Shown here: positions 30,358-39,722 of the stretch, one piece after another
Numbering within the stretch: the first letter of the stretch is position 1
How the letters are laid out: every line of letters begins with the position of its first letter
Origin: Nonomuraea sp. PA05
GTDB lineage: Bacteria > Actinomycetota > Actinomycetes > Streptosporangiales > Streptosporangiaceae
NCBI RefSeq assembly: GCF_008086045.1
Contig: NZ_VSEY01000040.1
Coordinates: forward strand, 62,001-126,000
Direction of reading: 5' to 3'
DNA length: 64,000 bases
The notes under the pieces: model-generated
What the model saw: only the letters and a program-made list of their open reading frames with translations
Databases searched by the model: none
Told to the model about the DNA's origin: nothing
Translations under genes and position numbers: made by a program

Positions 30358-31662
30358 TCAGCGTCCGACGGGGAAGTTGGCGCGCAAGACGCCGTGCGGG
30401 TCGTGGTGCCGCTTGATCCGGCGGAGCCGGGCCAGGGCGCCGGGGGAGAAGGCGTCGGCGGCGCTCTCGTCAGGCCCGAGGAAGGTGTACGGCTTGCGCC
30501 CGCTGACGGGCAGCGCCGAGGCGAGGTCGCGCTGCCGGGCGGCGACGGCCGCGGCCGTCTCCGCGTCAGCGGGGATGCCGAACATGTAGAGCGCGTACGG
30601 CTCGGTCAGCGCCCCCTGCGGCGTGTCGGACGGGCGGGTGAACGCGCCGCCCAGGTGCCGGACCTGGACGCTGAGCAGCGGCGCGATCGGGTCGGCGAGC
30701 AGCGACTTGGCCGCCGCGTCGTCCAGGACGGTGAGCAGTTCCGCGCGGGAGAGACCGGGCCCGGGGTCGGTGGGTTCGGCGGTGATGCCGCCGAGCTCGG
30801 ACACCGGCATGACCCCGCGGGTGTCGGACAGCGGCCGGGCCAGGCGGTCGAGCGGCGCCAGCAGGTCACGGGCGGCGTCCGGCCGGCCGAGGTACGTGGC
30901 GTCCACGGCGACCATGGGCGCGGAGCCGGGGAAGTGCAGCAGGTCCAGCCAGACCGTCAGCTCGTCCGGCGCGCCGGCGGTGATCCGCCGGTAGGCGTCC
31001 AGTACCTCCTCCGCGTGGGAGCCCGCCCACAGGACCCGCCCGCCGAACAGGTGCGGCGCCGGGTGCAGGGCCAGCTCCAGCGCGGTGACGACGGCGAAGT
31101 CCCCGCCTCCGCCGCGCAACGCCCAGAACAGGTCGGGGTCGGAGTCCGCGGTGACGCGCCGGGCCCGGCCTTCCGCGTCCACCACGTCCAAGGCGGTGAC
31201 CGCGTCCGCGACCCACCCGTGCGCGCGGCCGAACCAGCTCAGCCCCCCGCCGAGCGCCACGCCCGCCACGCTGACGACGGGGGAGCTGCCCGGCAGCCCC
31301 GTCAGGCCGTACCGGGCGGCGGCGGCCTGGAGGCGGCCGGACGCCACGCCCGCACCGATCCGGGCACGGCGGGCCACCGGGTCGATCTCCAAGGTGTCCA
31401 ACCGGCCGGTGCGCAGCAGGATCGTGCCCGCGGCGCTGCCGGACGCGCCGTGCCCGTTCGGCTGGACGGCGACGCTCAGCCCGGCCGACCGGGCGTGACG
31501 GACGAGCGCGGCGACGTCGTCGGCGTCGGCCGCCTCGACCACGGCCGCCACCGGTTGTCCGACGGCCAGGTTCCAGGGGCGGTGCGCGGCGTCGAAGCCG
31601 GGGTCTCCCGGCAGCAGGACCGGGCCGCGGACGACGGTGCGCAAGGCGTTCATCGTGTTCAT
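30358..31662 (-). CDS. FAD-linked oxidoreductase, berberine-bridge (BBE) type
   Basis: 434 aa. The PP-loop FAD domain (PF01565) includes VAVQPNGHGASGS with the His that carries 8-alpha-histidyl FAD. The second position that holds the FAD-cysteine in bicovalent BBEs is GSSPVVSVAGVALGGGLSW here, with no Cys, so linkage should be monocovalent. The C-terminal BBE motif is IKRHHDPHGVLRANFPVG (normally KxxYDPxNxFR.N..I). No signal peptide is seen. These enzymes oxidise alcohols, amines or polyketide intermediates using O2. The gene is 27 bp upstream of the SARP regulator and divergent from a MocR remnant, which may once have regulated it. Confidence 0.9.
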   Translation of the reverse strand: MNTMNALRTVVRGPVLLPGDPGFDAAHRPWNLAVGQPVAAVVEAADADDVAALVRHARSAGLSVAVQPNGHGASGSAAGTILLRTGRLDTLEIDPVARRARIGAGVASGRLQAAAARYGLTGLPGSSPVVSVAGVALGGGLSWFGRAHGWVADAVTALDVVDAEGRARRVTADSDPDLFWALRGGGGDFAVVTALELALHPAPHLFGGRVLWAGSHAEEVLDAYRRITAGAPDELTVWLDLLHFPGSAPMVAVDATYLGRPDAARDLLAPLDRLARPLSDTRGVMPVSELGGITAEPTDPGPGLSRAELLTVLDDAAAKSLLADPIAPLLSVQVRHLGGAFTRPSDTPQGALTEPYALYMFGIPADAETAAAVAARQRDLASALPVSGRKPYTFLGPDESAADAFSPGALARLRRIKRHHDPHGVLRANFPVGR

Positions 31663-31709
31663 GCACCCAACGCTACGGCCGGAAAAGACCCGATATATGG
31701 TGCATTCTC

Positions 31710-31849
31710 GTGGCAGATTCGTGGGTCAATCTGGCGGAGCGGCTCGGCAGTGACCTGCACCTGGAGCTGGCCGGCCCCGGTAGCCGCCGCGCCGTGCTCA
31801 CCCGCGCGCCGCGCGACGCGCTCTGCCGCGTCCTGTCACGCTGCGCGGA
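31710..31849 (+). pseudogene. 5' remnant of a MocR/PdxR (GntR-aminotransferase) regulator
   Basis: A GTG at 31710 begins MADSWVNLAERLGSDLHLEL, then RRAVLTRAPRDAL, which is the signature start of MocR regulators (normally continuing RDAIRxGRLxPGxxLPSTR). After about 43 codons the similarity stops, and the frame runs on, without meaning, through the antisense of the kinase 3' end to a stop near 32054. The gene is divergent from the BBE oxidoreductase, the usual arrangement for a MocR regulator and its target. A deletion joining this remnant to the kinase gene is the simplest explanation. Confidence 0.6.
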
Positions 31850-33517
31850 TCACCAGCGGGCCCAGGGGCTCTCCGCGCCACCGCCCCAGGTCGTGGTGCC
31901 CGCCGCCCGCCACCGCTGGCGCACGTCCACCTTGGCGCCGGTGCGCGGGGCCCGCAGAGTGAACGGGCCGCACGCCGCGACGCCGCCGTCCGGCGGGGTG
32001 AGGCCGACGCAGATGAACGGCTGGGAGAGGTTCGCGTCGGCGTCGGTGTCGTAGAGCTGCACGTGGACGTCGGAGCGTGCGGAGCCTCTGATCTGGCCCT
32101 TCAGGTGGATGGTGTCGCCGACGACGGCCATGCAGGGCGACATCTCCGCGCCGCTGCCGACGGCCAGCCACGAACGGCACTTCCACACCGGCGCGGGGGG
32201 TTGTGACGGCGGCTGCTCCTCCGGCTCCACCTCGGGGGACGTCTGTGCGGGCTTCGGCGTGCGGACGCGGCGCGTGGGCGGTTTCGTCGAGGGCGGCGGG
32301 GTCGTGGGGGCCGAGACGGTTTCCTGCTTCGGCTCGTCCTCAGGCTCCCTGCGCTTTTTGAGGTTCTTCGGCGACGGCGTGGGGACTTCCGGGCTGGGTG
32401 TCACGACCGATGGGTTCGCCGCCTCGCCGGTCGGGGAAGTCGAGGGAGCCGCGCTCGCCTTCGGTGCCCGCCACGGGGCGGCGACGGCCACCGCCGCGCC
32501 GGCCAGGACCAGCGCCGCTGCGGCGGACGCGGCGATCACCAGGCGCTGACGGGGCCGGCCGCGCCCTTCCGACGTCACCGTGTTCTCTCCAGGAACCGGC
32601 GGTGTCCGGCCGGGCGGCGGCGCTGGAGCGGCCGGGAGGGGCTCGGACGTCGTGGAGACGGCCTCGTCCCTGGGCACCGGCGGCAGGGCGGGCAGCCCGG
32701 TCAGCGACGGCCCCGCCTCCTTCAGCGCCGCCGCCACCGCCAGAGCGCTGGGACGCCCGGCCGGGTCCTTCAGGACGCAGGCCTGGACGAGCGCCCACAG
32801 CGGGCCGGGCATGCCGGGCAGCCTGCGCGGCGCGGCCGTGGCGTGCTGGCGGAGCAGCGCCATCGGATGGTCGCCCACGAACGGGGGACGCCCGGCGAGC
32901 AGCTCGTACAGGATGAGGCCGAGGGCGTAGACGTCCACGGCCGCGCTGGGAGCGGCGCCGTCGGCCACCTCAGGAGCCAGGTAGGCGGGCGTGCCGATGA
33001 CCGCGCTGGTCTGGGTGAGGCCGGGGCCGTGCACGATGCGGGCCACCCCGAAGTCCGTCAGCCGCACCTGCCCGGTGGCCGCGTCGATCAGGACGTTGCC
33101 CGGTTTGACGTCCCGGTGCACGACGCCGACGGCGTGCGCGACCGCCAGCGCGTCGGCGACCTGGGCCATCAGCCGGGCCGCCTCCGCCGGAGGCAGGGTG
33201 CCGCGCTGCCGGAGCAGCCCGCGCAGATCGCCGCCCTCCACCAGGTCCATGATCAGGGCGAGGCGGTCGCCCTCGATGACGAAGTCGCGGACGGCGACGA
33301 TGTGGGGATGGCGCAGGGCGCGCATCACGTTGCGTTCCTGCACGAACCGCAGGACGAGGTCACTGTCGCCGGCCAGGCCGTCACGCAGCAGCTTGACCGC
33401 CACAAGCTCCCCGGTGTCCCGCTGCCGTGCCCGCCAGACCGTGCCCATCGCGCCGCCGCCGATCTCGTCCAGCAGCACGTACCCGCTGCCCAGGGACTCG
33501 GCCCCGCCCCGCACCAT
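31850..33517 (-). CDS. Receptor-type Ser/Thr protein kinase (PknB family)
   Basis: 555 aa. The kinase domain (about 12-270) is complete: GGGAMGTVWRA, the VAVKLL lysine, HRDVKPGN, DFGVARI, GTPAYLAPE. A Pro/Ser linker leads to one TM helix (LVIAASAAAALVLAGAAVAV, about 327-347). Outside lies a Pro/Thr/Lys-rich stretch and a C-terminal beta-rich domain with four Cys (KCRSWLAVG, SPCMAVVGD, FICVGL, AACGPFTL), probably two disulfides, as ligand sensor. There are no PASTA repeats. The last codons touch the MocR remnant, so the final residues (GGGAESPWARW) might be a new C-terminus created by the rearrangement. It starts 73 bp upstream of the SDR stop region on the same strand. Confidence 0.92.
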   Translation of the reverse strand: MVRGGAESLGSGYVLLDEIGGGAMGTVWRARQRDTGELVAVKLLRDGLAGDSDLVLRFVQERNVMRALRHPHIVAVRDFVIEGDRLALIMDLVEGGDLRGLLRQRGTLPPAEAARLMAQVADALAVAHAVGVVHRDVKPGNVLIDAATGQVRLTDFGVARIVHGPGLTQTSAVIGTPAYLAPEVADGAAPSAAVDVYALGLILYELLAGRPPFVGDHPMALLRQHATAAPRRLPGMPGPLWALVQACVLKDPAGRPSALAVAAALKEAGPSLTGLPALPPVPRDEAVSTTSEPLPAAPAPPPGRTPPVPGENTVTSEGRGRPRQRLVIAASAAAALVLAGAAVAVAAPWRAPKASAAPSTSPTGEAANPSVVTPSPEVPTPSPKNLKKRREPEDEPKQETVSAPTTPPPSTKPPTRRVRTPKPAQTSPEVEPEEQPPSQPPAPVWKCRSWLAVGSGAEMSPCMAVVGDTIHLKGQIRGSARSDVHVQLYDTDADANLSQPFICVGLTPPDGGVAACGPFTLRAPRTGAKVDVRQRWRAAGTTTWGGGAESPWARW

Positions 33518-33590
33518 CGGTGATGATCCCCCTCCGCCGTGTGGAGATCAACAATAGTCAGGTCGGTGAGCCGCCAGGAAGATCACCAGC

Positions 33591-34331
33591 TCACGCCCTG
33601 GCCTGGTCCGTCGGGCGGATGAGGAGCTCGTTGACCGCGACGTGCTCCGGCTGCGTCACCGCGTACAGGACGGCGGCGGCGATGTCCTCCGGCCGCAGGG
33701 TGCGCATGGAGCCGGCCATCTCCTGGGCGGCGGCCCTGATCGCGGGGTCGGTGATGTGGCCGGCCAGCTCGGTGGCGACGAAGCCGGGCTCCACGACCAC
33801 CACGCGCACGTCCTGCTCGGTGACCTCCTGCCGCAGCGCCTCGGAGAAGGCCGTGACCCCGAACTTGGTGGCGGCGTAGACGGCGCTGAAGGCCGACGCG
33901 GTGCGGCCCGAGGTGGAGGAGACCTGCACGACGACGCCCTTGCGCGCCAGCAGGTGCGGCAGGGCCGCGTGGACCGTGAACATCGAGCCGAGCAGGTTGG
34001 TCTCGACCATGCGCGTCCACTGCCGGGTGTCCGCGCCCGCGATGGGGCCGCTGAGCATCACCCCGGCGTTGTTCACCAGGATGTCCAGGCCGCCGAACCG
34101 CTCAATGGTGGCGGCGACCGCCGCCCGTACCGACTCCTGGTCGGTCACGTCGAGGTCGAGGGGCAGCGTCTCGCCGGGCGCCTGGCCCGCCAGGGCCTTC
34201 AGCCTGTCGGCGCGCCGCGCGCCGACCGCGACGCGCGCCCCGGCCGCGGAGAGTGCCAGCGCGGTGGCCTCGCCGATGCCCGAGGACGCTCCGGTGACGA
34301 GGGCGACCTTGCCGTGCAGCGTGGTGTTCAT
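33591..34331 (-). CDS. Short-chain dehydrogenase/reductase (classical SDR)
   Basis: 246 aa. NAD(P)-binding TGASSGIG, NNAG motif ILVNNAGVML, catalytic Ser in VVQVSSTSG and YxxxK in YAATK; the Arg after TGASSGIG (VGARRADR) favours NADP(H). The protein reduces or oxidises a small carbonyl/alcohol, identity unknown. It is divergent from the TetR gene, and two near-identical operators lie between them, so it is very probably repressed by that TetR protein and induced by its ligand. Confidence 0.9.
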   Translation of the reverse strand: MNTTLHGKVALVTGASSGIGEATALALSAAGARVAVGARRADRLKALAGQAPGETLPLDLDVTDQESVRAAVAATIERFGGLDILVNNAGVMLSGPIAGADTRQWTRMVETNLLGSMFTVHAALPHLLARKGVVVQVSSTSGRTASAFSAVYAATKFGVTAFSEALRQEVTEQDVRVVVVEPGFVATELAGHITDPAIRAAAQEMAGSMRTLRPEDIAAAVLYAVTQPEHVAVNELLIRPTDQARA

Positions 34332-34355
34332 GTGTTCACTCCAATTCCTTAAGCG

Positions 34356-34403
34356 GACCGGTCGGTCACTTTTACTGTAACGGATGAAACGGACCGATGG
34401 GTC
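34356..34403. promoter_or_regulatory. Two TetR operators between SDR and tetR
   Basis: GACCGGTCGGTC (34356-34367) and GACCGATGGGTC (34392-34403) share the surrounding pattern CGGACCGRTSGGTCAC and are 36 bp apart centre to centre. One copy would cover the SDR promoter and the other the tetR promoter, giving joint autoregulation. Confidence 0.75.
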
Positions 34404-34438
34404 ACCTTGCGCTAGGGTGGTGAGCGGAAAGGAGGCGC

Positions 34439-35062
34439 ATGGCTGGGACGACGTCCGCCGCCTCGCCGCGCAAGGACGCGGTGCGCAACCGGCGGCTGCT
34501 GCTCGACACGGCGGCGGAGATGTTCGCCGAGCGCGGCGTGGAGGTGTCCATCGGTGAGATCGCGCAGCGGGCCGGGGTGGGGAAGGGCACGGTCTTCCGG
34601 CACTTCCCGTCCAAGGACGACCTGCTCGCGGCGATCATGCTGGGGATCCTCGGCGAGCTGAGCGAGGCCGGGAACGCGTTGCTCGAAGCCGAGGACGCCG
34701 GTCCGGCGCTGCGCCGGTTCATGACCACCTGCGTGGAGACCTTCGTCGGTGACCGCGCGTTCTGCGAGACCGTGGGGCGGCCGTCCTTGCAGCACGCGGA
34801 GGTGCGTGAGGCGATCCATCGGCTGTGCGGCGTCGCGGAGGCGCTCACCGCCCGGGCCCGCGCGCAGGGCGCGGTCCGGCCCGGGATCACCGGCATCGAC
34901 GTGGTGCTGCTGGTGAGTGGCGTCCAGCACACGGCCGAGCCGCTGCTCGCCGCCGAACCGCAGGCGTGGCGGCGCTACCTGGAGCTGGCCATCGACGGGA
35001 TCACCGCCGACACCGGGCGCGAGCTGCCGCACCCGCCGCCGGACGGCCTGCCCCTGGCTTGA
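34439..35062 (+). CDS. TetR-family repressor
   Basis: 207 aa. The ATG is preceded by AAAGGAGG. The N-terminal HTH is RRLLLDTAAEMFAERGVEVSIGEIAQRAGVGKGTVFRHFPSKDDLLAAI, a complete TetR_N domain. The C-terminal ligand domain (about 70-200) resembles the SACE_7040/TetR_C_11-like group. It is divergent from the SDR with two matching palindromes between them, so it should repress both itself and the SDR until an unknown ligand binds. Confidence 0.92.
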   Translation: MAGTTSAASPRKDAVRNRRLLLDTAAEMFAERGVEVSIGEIAQRAGVGKGTVFRHFPSKDDLLAAIMLGILGELSEAGNALLEAEDAGPALRRFMTTCVETFVGDRAFCETVGRPSLQHAEVREAIHRLCGVAEALTARARAQGAVRPGITGIDVVLLVSGVQHTAEPLLAAEPQAWRRYLELAIDGITADTGRELPHPPPDGLPLA

Positions 35063-35071
35063 GAGACGGCC

Positions 35072-35227
35072 TCACGTACGCGGGGAGTCCGCCGCGAGCG
35101 CCACCCCCTCCTTCAGCTCGAGCACCACCTTGCCGCCCTCGGCGCGGACGTCGCCGAGCCGGGTCACGCCTTCCCGCCCGCCGGGATCCTGGCCGCCGCA
35201 TCCGGACAGGGCCGCCAGCACGATCAT
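35072..35227 (-). CDS. Small candidate lipoprotein divergent from the metal ABC operon
   Basis: 51 aa. MIVLAALSGCGG carries a lipobox-like ALSGC, although the hydrophobic stretch is short; the rest is VTRLGDVRAEGGKVVLELKEG and a short tail. The frame is open to 35299, but a Zur-like palindrome at 35279-35297 would then be coding, so the inner ATG is preferred. The RBS is weak. It may be an intact tiny lipoprotein or the surviving piece of a larger one. Divergence from the FecCD operon and the second, degenerate box suggest shared metal control. Confidence 0.35.
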   Translation of the reverse strand: MIVLAALSGCGGQDPGGREGVTRLGDVRAEGGKVVLELKEGVALAADSPRT

Positions 35228-35278
35228 CGCGGCTCGTCTTCGCGAGTGTTCTCTCCCGCCGACGTCCGGACCCGGTAT

Positions 35279-35297
35279 GCAAACGATAACGGTCATC
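35279..35297 (-). promoter_or_regulatory. Second, degenerate Zur/Fur-like box
   Basis: Read on the minus strand, GATGACCGTTATCGTTTGC agrees with the better box at 35348-35366 at 12 of 19 positions, including the half-site TTNTCGTTTNC. It lies 52 bp upstream of the small lipoprotein ATG. Confidence 0.35.
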
Positions 35298-35347
35298 ATG
35301 CCGCCCTAGGGAGATCGTGGCGATTTGTGGTGGTACGGTCTTGCTCC

Positions 35348-35366
35348 GAAAATGATTCTCGTTTTC
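35348..35366 (+). promoter_or_regulatory. Zur/Fur-family operator before the FecCD ABC operon
   Basis: GAAAATGATTCTCGTTTTC is a palindrome of the Fur-superfamily type, close to actinobacterial Zur boxes (GAAAATGATTTTCATTTTC-like, from memory). It ends four bases before the GTG start of the permease, so a bound repressor would block initiation. It is unlike the iron box at 10993-11011, which argues for zinc rather than iron control. Confidence 0.65.
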
Positions 35367-35370
35367 TGGA

Positions 35371-36441
35371 GTGTCCTTGAGATCGCAGTCCAAATCCCCA
35401 CCCGCCGCGACGTTCGCCATGCCGGTGACCGTCGCCCTGCTGACCGGCGTCCTCGCGGTGTCGGTGCTGCTGGCGATCGGGCTGGGCGCCGCCGCCGTGC
35501 CGCCGGGGGAGACGCTGCGCTTCCTCTGGGCGGCCGTGACCGGCGGCTCCATCACGGCCGACGAGGTCACGGCGTACCAGATCATCTGGCAGGTGCGCAC
35601 GCCGCGCGTGCTCCTGGCTGTCCTGGTGGGGGCCGGGCTGAGCGTGGTCGGGGTGGCGATCCAGGCCATGGTGCGCAACGCGCTGGCCGACCCGTACGTG
35701 TTGGGCGTGTCGTCGGGCGCGTCGGCCGGGGCGGTGCTGGTCGGCGTCACGGGCACACTCACCGCGCTGGGCGTCTACGCGGTCTCGGCCGGCGCGTTCC
35801 TGGGGGCGCTGCTCGTGTCCGCCCTGGTTTACCTGGCCTCGCGCGGCGCCGGCGGCCTGACGCCGCTGCGGCTGGTGCTCACCGGGGTGGCCATGGCGTT
35901 CGGCTTCCAGGCCGTGATGAGCCTCATCGTCTACTTCGTCCCGGACGGCGAGTCGACGAGCACGGTGCTGTTCTGGTCGATGGGCGGCTTCGGCGCGGCG
36001 ACCTGGGGCGCGCTGCCCGTCGTCGCGGCCGTCACCGCCGCCACCGTCGTGCTGCTGCGCCGCCACGCGCGCAGCCTGGACGTGCTCGCCCTCGGCGACG
36101 AGACCTCGGTGAGCCTCGGCGTGGACACGGTCAGGCTGCGGCGCGGCCTGTTCGTCCTGACGTCGCTGGCGACCGGCGCGATGGTCGCGGTCAGCGGCGC
36201 GATCGGGTTCGTCGGGCTGGTCATGCCGCACCTGGTGCGGTTGTGGACGGGCGCCGCGCACGTCCGCGTGCTCACCATCGCGCCGCTGGCCGGGGCCATC
36301 TTCATGGTGTGGGCCGACCTGGTGGCCAGGACCCTGGTGGCGCCGCGCGAGCTGCCGCTGGGCGTGATCACCGCGCTGGTGGGCGTGCCGGTCTTCGTCG
36401 TGCTGCTGCGCCGCCGCGGCTACCTGTTCGGCGGACGCTGA
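35371..36441 (+). CDS. FecCD-type ABC importer permease
   Basis: 356 aa, about nine or ten TM helices. The family motif RTPRVLLAVLVGAGLSVVG, then AMVRNALADPYVLGVSSGAS, is the FecCD/BtuC core, and GFVGLVMPHLVRLWTG the coupling region. It imports metal chelates or cobalamin-like molecules with the next two genes. The GTG at 35371 has only a weak GGAG upstream; an ATG at 35418 is an alternative. Its stop overlaps the ATPase start by one base (TGATG). Close relatives are often auto-annotated as 'putative F420-0 ABC transporter', which the Zur-like box upstream does not support. Confidence 0.9.
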   Translation: MSLRSQSKSPPAATFAMPVTVALLTGVLAVSVLLAIGLGAAAVPPGETLRFLWAAVTGGSITADEVTAYQIIWQVRTPRVLLAVLVGAGLSVVGVAIQAMVRNALADPYVLGVSSGASAGAVLVGVTGTLTALGVYAVSAGAFLGALLVSALVYLASRGAGGLTPLRLVLTGVAMAFGFQAVMSLIVYFVPDGESTSTVLFWSMGGFGAATWGALPVVAAVTAATVVLLRRHARSLDVLALGDETSVSLGVDTVRLRRGLFVLTSLATGAMVAVSGAIGFVGLVMPHLVRLWTGAAHVRVLTIAPLAGAIFMVWADLVARTLVAPRELPLGVITALVGVPVFVVLLRRRGYLFGGR

Positions 36442-37241
36442 TGGGCGGCCTGCTCGTGCTGGACGAGCTGTCGGTGACCATCGACGGCGCCGCCATCGTC
36501 CGTGATCTCGCACTGGACGTGGCAGAACGGCAGGTCGTCGGTCTGATCGGGCCCAACGGCTCGGGCAAGACGACGGCCCTGCGGTGCGTGTACCGGGCGT
36601 TGCGGCCCTCGGGCGGCGCCGTCTGGATCGACGGTCAGGAGTTGTCGCGGATGCCGCTGCGCGACAGCGCCCGCGTCATCGCCGCACTCACCCAGGAGGG
36701 ACGGGCCGACCTCGACTTCACCGTCGAGGAGGTCGTCGCCCTCGGCCGCGCCCCCCACCTGCGCGGCAACCAGGCGCTCAGCGCCCGCGAACGCGACCTG
36801 TGCCACCAGGCCATGGCCCGGATGGAGGTGCTGCACCTGGCGGGGCGCGGCGTGCTGTCGCTGTCCGGCGGGGAACGCCAGCGCGTCCTGGTGGCCAGGG
36901 CGCTCGTCCAGGAGCCGCGGCTGCTGGTGCTCGACGAGCCCACCAACCACCTCGACCTGCACCACCAGATCCGGCTGCTGTCCATGCTCAGGCAGTCGGG
37001 GCCGGCCGTGCTCGTCACCCTGCACGACCTCAACCTCGCCGCCTCCGCCTGCGACCGGCTCGCCGTCCTCTCCCACGGGACGCTCGTCGCCTCCGGGCCG
37101 CCCGCCGACGTCCTCACCGAACAGCTCCTGCGTGAGGCGTTCGGCGTCGAGGCCAGCGTCGTCCCGCATCCCCTCACCGGCGTCCCGCAGGTGCTCTACG
37201 ACCTCGGCACCGCCACCACCACGGAAGGAAGATCCGCGTGA
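36441..37241 (+). CDS. FepC-type ABC importer ATPase
   Basis: 266 aa, ATG overlapping the permease stop. Walker A is GPNGSGKTT, Q-loop near AALTQEG, signature LSLSGGERQRV, Walker B LLVLDEPTNHLDL, and the switch His in VLVTLHDLN. All motifs needed for ATP hydrolysis are intact. It powers the FecCD permease from the cytoplasmic face. It overlaps the binding-protein gene by four bases (GTGA), so the three transporter genes are translationally coupled. Confidence 0.93.
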   Translation: MGGLLVLDELSVTIDGAAIVRDLALDVAERQVVGLIGPNGSGKTTALRCVYRALRPSGGAVWIDGQELSRMPLRDSARVIAALTQEGRADLDFTVEEVVALGRAPHLRGNQALSARERDLCHQAMARMEVLHLAGRGVLSLSGGERQRVLVARALVQEPRLLVLDEPTNHLDLHHQIRLLSMLRQSGPAVLVTLHDLNLAASACDRLAVLSHGTLVASGPPADVLTEQLLREAFGVEASVVPHPLTGVPQVLYDLGTATTTEGRSA

Positions 37242-38214
37242 ACACACCTACCTCCGCCGCGCTCCTGGCGGGACTGCTCCTGATCGCCGGCTGCGGCGCG
37301 CAGGTGGAGGACGGCGGCACCGCCGCACGCACGGTGACCGTCAAACGGTGCGGACAGGACGTCGAGTACACCACCCCGCGGCGCGCCGTCGCCTACGAGG
37401 GCGGCAGCGCCGACAAGCTGTTCGCCCTCGGGCTCACCGAGCACGTCCACGGCTACGTCATGCCGCCCGCCAACCCGCCCGTCACGGAGTCGCCGTGGGC
37501 GAGCGAGTACGCCAAGGTCAAGTTCCTCAGCGACGACCTGCTCAACCGGGAGCTGGTCGTGGACGCCAAGGCCGACCTCGTCGTCGCCGGCTGGCGCTCC
37601 GGCTTCAGCGACCAGCGCGGCATCACCCCGGCCATCCTGGACGGGCTGAAGATCCAGAGCTTCATGCACACCGAGTCGTGCTTCAACTATCCCGGTCATC
37701 CCGAACGCGTCACGCCCTTCGACGCCCTCTACACCGACCTGGAACGGCTCGGCCAGATCTTCGGCGTGGAGGAGCGGGCGCGGACTCTCGTCGAGGGGTA
37801 CCGCAAGCGCGTCGAGGCCGTGCGGGCTCAGGCTCCTCAGGGGGATCCGGTGCCGGTGTTCCTGTACGACTCGGGGACCGACAAGCCGTTCACCGCGGGC
37901 CGTCAGGTGCCGCCGAACGACATCATCCGGTTCGCGGGCGGGCGCAACATCTTCGGGGAGCTGGACGCGCGGTGGAGCGAGGTGACCTGGGAGGCCGTCG
38001 TTCAGGCCAAGCCCGAGGTGATCATCATCCTGGACTACGGTGACAAGCCTGCCGAGGAGAAGATCAAGTTCCTCAAGGAGTTCCCCACCACTGCCAAGTT
38101 GCCGGCCGTGGTCAACGATCGGTTCTATGTGCTCGACTACAACGAGGGGATCAGCGGGCCGCGCAACGTCGACGGGCTGGAAGGGTTCGCGGCGTACCTG
38201 CGCGAGCTGGACGC

Positions 38215-38218
<4 letters not shown>
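37238..38218 (+). CDS. Periplasmic-binding lipoprotein (FepB/BtuF type) of the metal ABC importer
   Basis: 326 aa, GTG start after GGAAGGA. The lipoprotein signal ends in LLLIAGCGAQ (lipobox IAGC). The cluster A-II fold reads RRAVAYEGGSADKLFALGLTEHVHGYV, then DLVVAGWRSGF, with C-terminal PEVIIILDYGD and VLDYNEGISGPRNVDGL. Extra Cys residues (KRCGQDV and ESCFNYPG) and several His/Glu near the cleft might contact the ligand. It delivers a chelated metal or related cofactor to the permease. Automatic labels for relatives suggest F420-0, but metal control seems more likely here. Confidence 0.9.
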
Positions 38219-39441
<1,223 letters not shown>

Positions 39442-39486
39442 GGTTCGGTGAGTGGCATCAGCTCACGTCCCTCTGGGAGAGATGCG

Positions 39487-39684
39487 ATGACGGACAGGAA
39501 CAGTTCTTCGGGCGCCGGGCTCGGCTTCGGGATCAGCCTCGGCACGATCTTCGGCGTCGTCTTCGGGCTCGCCTTGGACAACCTCGCCATCGGGATCTCG
39601 CTGGGCCTGGCCCTGGGGGTGGCCTTCGGCGCCGCCTACAGCGCGCGGAAGAAGAACGACGGCGGAGGGCCGGGGAGCGGTTGA
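39487..39684 (+). CDS. Small glycine-zipper membrane protein
   Basis: 65 aa from the ATG at 39487, with GGGAGAG seven bases upstream. Two hydrophobic helices with GxxxG-like spacing (GLGFGISLGTIFGVVFGLAL and IGISLGLALGVAFGAAYSA) are followed by a KK-rich, Gly-rich tail. It is probably inserted in the membrane and able to self-associate. Function is unknown. The stop overlaps a palindrome that looks like a MerR-type promoter for the next, decayed gene. Confidence 0.65.
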   Translation: MTDRNSSSGAGLGFGISLGTIFGVVFGLALDNLAIGISLGLALGVAFGAAYSARKKNDGGGPGSG

Positions 39685-39703
39685 CCCTGACGCTGGGTCA
39701 ACC
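39679..39703 (+). promoter_or_regulatory. 25-bp palindrome with TTGACC -35, MerR-like
   Basis: GGTTGACCC-TGACGCT-GGGTCAACC: perfect 9-bp arms around seven bases. TTGACC inside it is a -35. MerR/TipAL-type regulators bind such palindromes in long-spacer promoters of drug exporters, which fits the ABC ATPase remnant that follows. It could also serve as a terminator of the small membrane protein gene. Confidence 0.45.
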
Positions 39704-39722
39704 CCGCACCATGGCCCCATGA

